Position numbers and translations under genes: made by a program. 64,000 bases of DNA from CAWDAQ01 sp963800325 (GTDB lineage: Bacteria > Actinomycetota > Actinomycetes > Actinomycetales > Dermatophilaceae). The stretch covers positions 62,001-126,000 of the forward strand of contig CAWDAQ010000002.1 of the NCBI GenBank assembly GCA_963800325.1, written 5' to 3'. Position 1 is the first letter of the stretch. Every line of letters begins with the position of its first letter. The notes below the pieces were generated by a model. That model was not told where the DNA came from. It made no database searches and saw nothing but the letters and a program-made list of their open reading frames with translations. Shown here in pieces: positions 62,548 through 64,000 of the stretch.

Positions 62548-63659
62548 CTGGGGGCCTTCGCGAGCTCGCTGCGCACGCCGTCGAGCAGCTCCTCCCAGGA
62601 GGCCTCGAACTTCTCGACGCCCTCCTTCTCGAGCTGCGCGGTGACGTCGGCGTAGGAGATCCCGATCTGCTCGAGCGCGTCGAGGAGCTCGGCGGCCTCG
62701 GCGTAGCGGTCGGTGACGGTGTCACCGGTGACGTCGGCGTGGTCGGCGACCGCGAGCAGCGTCTTCTCCGGCATCGTGTTGACCGTGTTCGGGGCGACGA
62801 GCTCGTCGACGTACATCGTGTCCGGGTAGTCCGGGTTCTTCACGCCGGTCGAGGCCCAGAGCGGGCGCTGGGCGTGGGCGCCGTCGTCGGCGAGGTTGGT
62901 CCAGCGCGGGGTGGAGAAGACCTCCTCGGACGCCTGGTAGGCCAGCCGCGCGTTCGCGATCGCCGCGCGACCCTTGAGGGCGGTGGCCTCGTCGGTGCCG
63001 ATGGCGTCCAGCCGCTTGTCGACCTCGGCGTCGACCCGGGAGACGAAGAACGAGGCGACGGACTCGATCGCGGACAGGTCCCGGCCGGCCTCGCGGGCCT
63101 GCTCGAGCCCGGTGAGGAAGGCGTTCATGACCCCGCGGTAGCGGTCGAGGGAGAAGATCAGCGTCACGTTGACGCTGATGCCCTCGGAGAGGACCTGCGT
63201 GATCGCGGGCAGCCCCTCGACGGTCGCGGGGATCTTGATGAACAGGTTGGGCCGGTCGACGGCCTCCCACAGCTTGCGCGCCTGGGCGATCGTCTCGGTC
63301 GTGTCGTGGGCGGCCCGCGGGTCGACCTCGATCGAGACCCGGCCGTCGACGCCGTCGGTCCGGTCGTAGACCGGGCGGAGGACGTCGCAGGCCTCCCGGA
63401 CGTCGTCGGTGGTGAGGTCGAACACGGCGTCGTCCACGGTCGCGCCCGCGGCGGCGAGCTCGCGCAGCTGCTCGTCGTAGGCGTCCCCCTCGGAGACGGC
63501 GCTCTGGAAGATCGTCGGGTTCGTCGTCACGCCGACGACGCCGGAGTTGTCGAGCTCGTCCTGCAGCTTGCCGGACCGGATCCGGTCACGGGAGAGGTCG
63601 TCGAGCCAGATCGAGACGCCGTTCTCGGCGAGGGCGGTGAGTGCCTTCTGGTCGGTCAT
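62544..63659 (-). CDS. tal: Transaldolase
   Basis: Transfers dihydroxyacetone units between sugar phosphates in the non-oxidative pentose-phosphate branch. 371 residues, the long actinobacterial class: ALAENGVSIWLDDLSRDRI, GVVGVTTNPTIFQSAVSEG, RPNLFIKIPATVEGLPAI with the Schiff-base Lys, and VNVTLIFSLDRYRGVMNAFL. ATG 63659 lies 1 bp after the tkt stop, and the gene overlaps pgi by 4 bases. Confidence 0.96.
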   Translation of the reverse strand: MTDQKALTALAENGVSIWLDDLSRDRIRSGKLQDELDNSGVVGVTTNPTIFQSAVSEGDAYDEQLRELAAAGATVDDAVFDLTTDDVREACDVLRPVYDRTDGVDGRVSIEVDPRAAHDTTETIAQARKLWEAVDRPNLFIKIPATVEGLPAITQVLSEGISVNVTLIFSLDRYRGVMNAFLTGLEQAREAGRDLSAIESVASFFVSRVDAEVDKRLDAIGTDEATALKGRAAIANARLAYQASEEVFSTPRWTNLADDGAHAQRPLWASTGVKNPDYPDTMYVDELVAPNTVNTMPEKTLLAVADHADVTGDTVTDRYAEAAELLDALEQIGISYADVTAQLEKEGVEKFEASWEELLDGVRSELAKAPR

Positions 63660-63660
63660 G

Positions 63661-64000
63661 TCAGTCCTCCTTCTGCGCGGCGCTCTTGGCCGCCGTCGAG
63701 GTGTCGGTGGTGGTGTCGGTGGTGAGGGTCGTCCGCTTTCGGGGGGCGGTCGCGGTGACCTCGGGGACCCCGGTGCCGCGCGCGGCGGCGGAGGAGGCGC
63801 CGACGGCCTCGACGACCGCCTCCGCGGTGATGCCGAACTCGCGGTAGAGCGTCTCGTAGTCGGCGGAGGCGCCGAAGTGCTCGAGGCTGACGCACCGGCC
63901 GGAGTCGCCGACGACGTCGTGCCAGCCCATGGCGACGCCCGCCTCGACGCTGACGCGGACGCGGACCTCGGGCGGCAGCACCTCGTCCTGGTAGGACGGG
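63661..64000 (-). CDS. tkt: Transketolase, C-terminal fragment (5' end outside window)
   Basis: The frame is open to the window edge, so only the last ~112 codons are present. VRVRVSVEAGVAMGWHDVVG and CVSLEHFGASADYETLYREF are the C-terminal transketolase domain, and FGITAEAVVEAV is the usual end. Instead of stopping there the protein continues for about 40 residues rich in Thr, Ala and Lys, including TTLTTDTTTDTS. The ThDP-binding domains are outside the window. It is the first visible gene of the operon tkt-tal-pgi-zwf-opcA-pgl. Confidence 0.94.
   Translation of the reverse strand, partial: PSYQDEVLPPEVRVRVSVEAGVAMGWHDVVGDSGRCVSLEHFGASADYETLYREFGITAEAVVEAVGASSAAARGTGVPEVTATAPRKRTTLTTDTTTDTSTAAKSAAQKED

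Overview
The window is chromosomal DNA from a high-GC actinobacterium, most likely of the Micrococcales. This rests on GC-rich third codon positions throughout, on actinobacterial marker genes (rbpA, whiA, the pdtaR-type ANTAR regulator, opcA, a mycothiol-dependent-type enzyme, the HGxxPAAW and Trp-associated membrane proteins), and on gene order (hisF-hisI-trpE; trpC-trpB-trpA-MauE-DsbA-lgt-gltB-gltD-pyk; uvrA-Rieske-uvrC-rapZ-yvcK-whiA-gap-pgk-tpiA-secG-rbpA; tkt-tal-pgi-zwf-opcA-pgl). It is almost entirely core metabolism and repair. I see no prophage, insertion sequence, CRISPR array or secondary-metabolite cluster.

Layout. 1-3.9 kb: riboflavin operon ribD(partial)-ribE-ribM-ribBA-ribH, running directly into hisE-hisG and a PH-domain membrane protein. 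5.7-8.7 kb: minus-strand operon of a small kinase, a FUSC-type membrane protein and an MFS permease. 8.8-18.7 kb: hisF, hisI-trpE and two small membrane proteins, a tandem-repeat gap, then trpCBA, a MauE-like protein, a DsbA-like protein and lgt. 18.8-26.5 kb: gltB-gltD, pyk and tRNA-Leu(CAA). 26.5-27.4 kb: two tiny membrane-protein genes bracketed by repeat arrays. 27.6-38.7 kb: pdtaR, DUF554, a thioesterase, polA, a methyltransferase, rpsA, a PPOX oxidoreductase, coaE and uvrB. 38.8-44.4 kb: a riboswitch-controlled TerC protein, an EamA exporter, and a GH15 / mycothiol-enzyme / MBL-hydrolase operon. 44.4-57.2 kb: uvrA, a Rieske protein, uvrC-rapZ-yvcK-whiA, gap-pgk-tpiA-secG and rbpA. 57.5-64 kb: the minus-strand pentose-phosphate operon tkt(partial)-tal-pgi-zwf-opcA-pgl, convergent with rbpA.

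The genes cover riboflavin, histidine and tryptophan synthesis, glutamate synthase, lower glycolysis (gap, pgk, tpiA, pyk), the pentose-phosphate pathway, and all three UvrABC subunits plus DNA polymerase I. Most operons are tightly packed with ATGA/GTGA/TGATG overlaps that imply translational coupling.

Four things stand out. (1) Seventeen genes show a TANNNT-like -10 box exactly 6-8 nt before the start codon, so leaderless mRNAs appear to be the default for promoter-proximal genes. (2) At least three families of short intergenic inverted repeats occur. One has a 31-bp period, three loci and a constant direct-then-inverted layout, and two of those loci flank a pair of small membrane-protein genes. 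(3) rpsA has its conserved C-terminus knocked out of frame inside a (GCG)8 tract. (4) A Crp/GlxR-like palindrome lies about 40 bp before the inferred pyk start. I do not see a clearly new multi-gene system; the repeats are the least explained material here.
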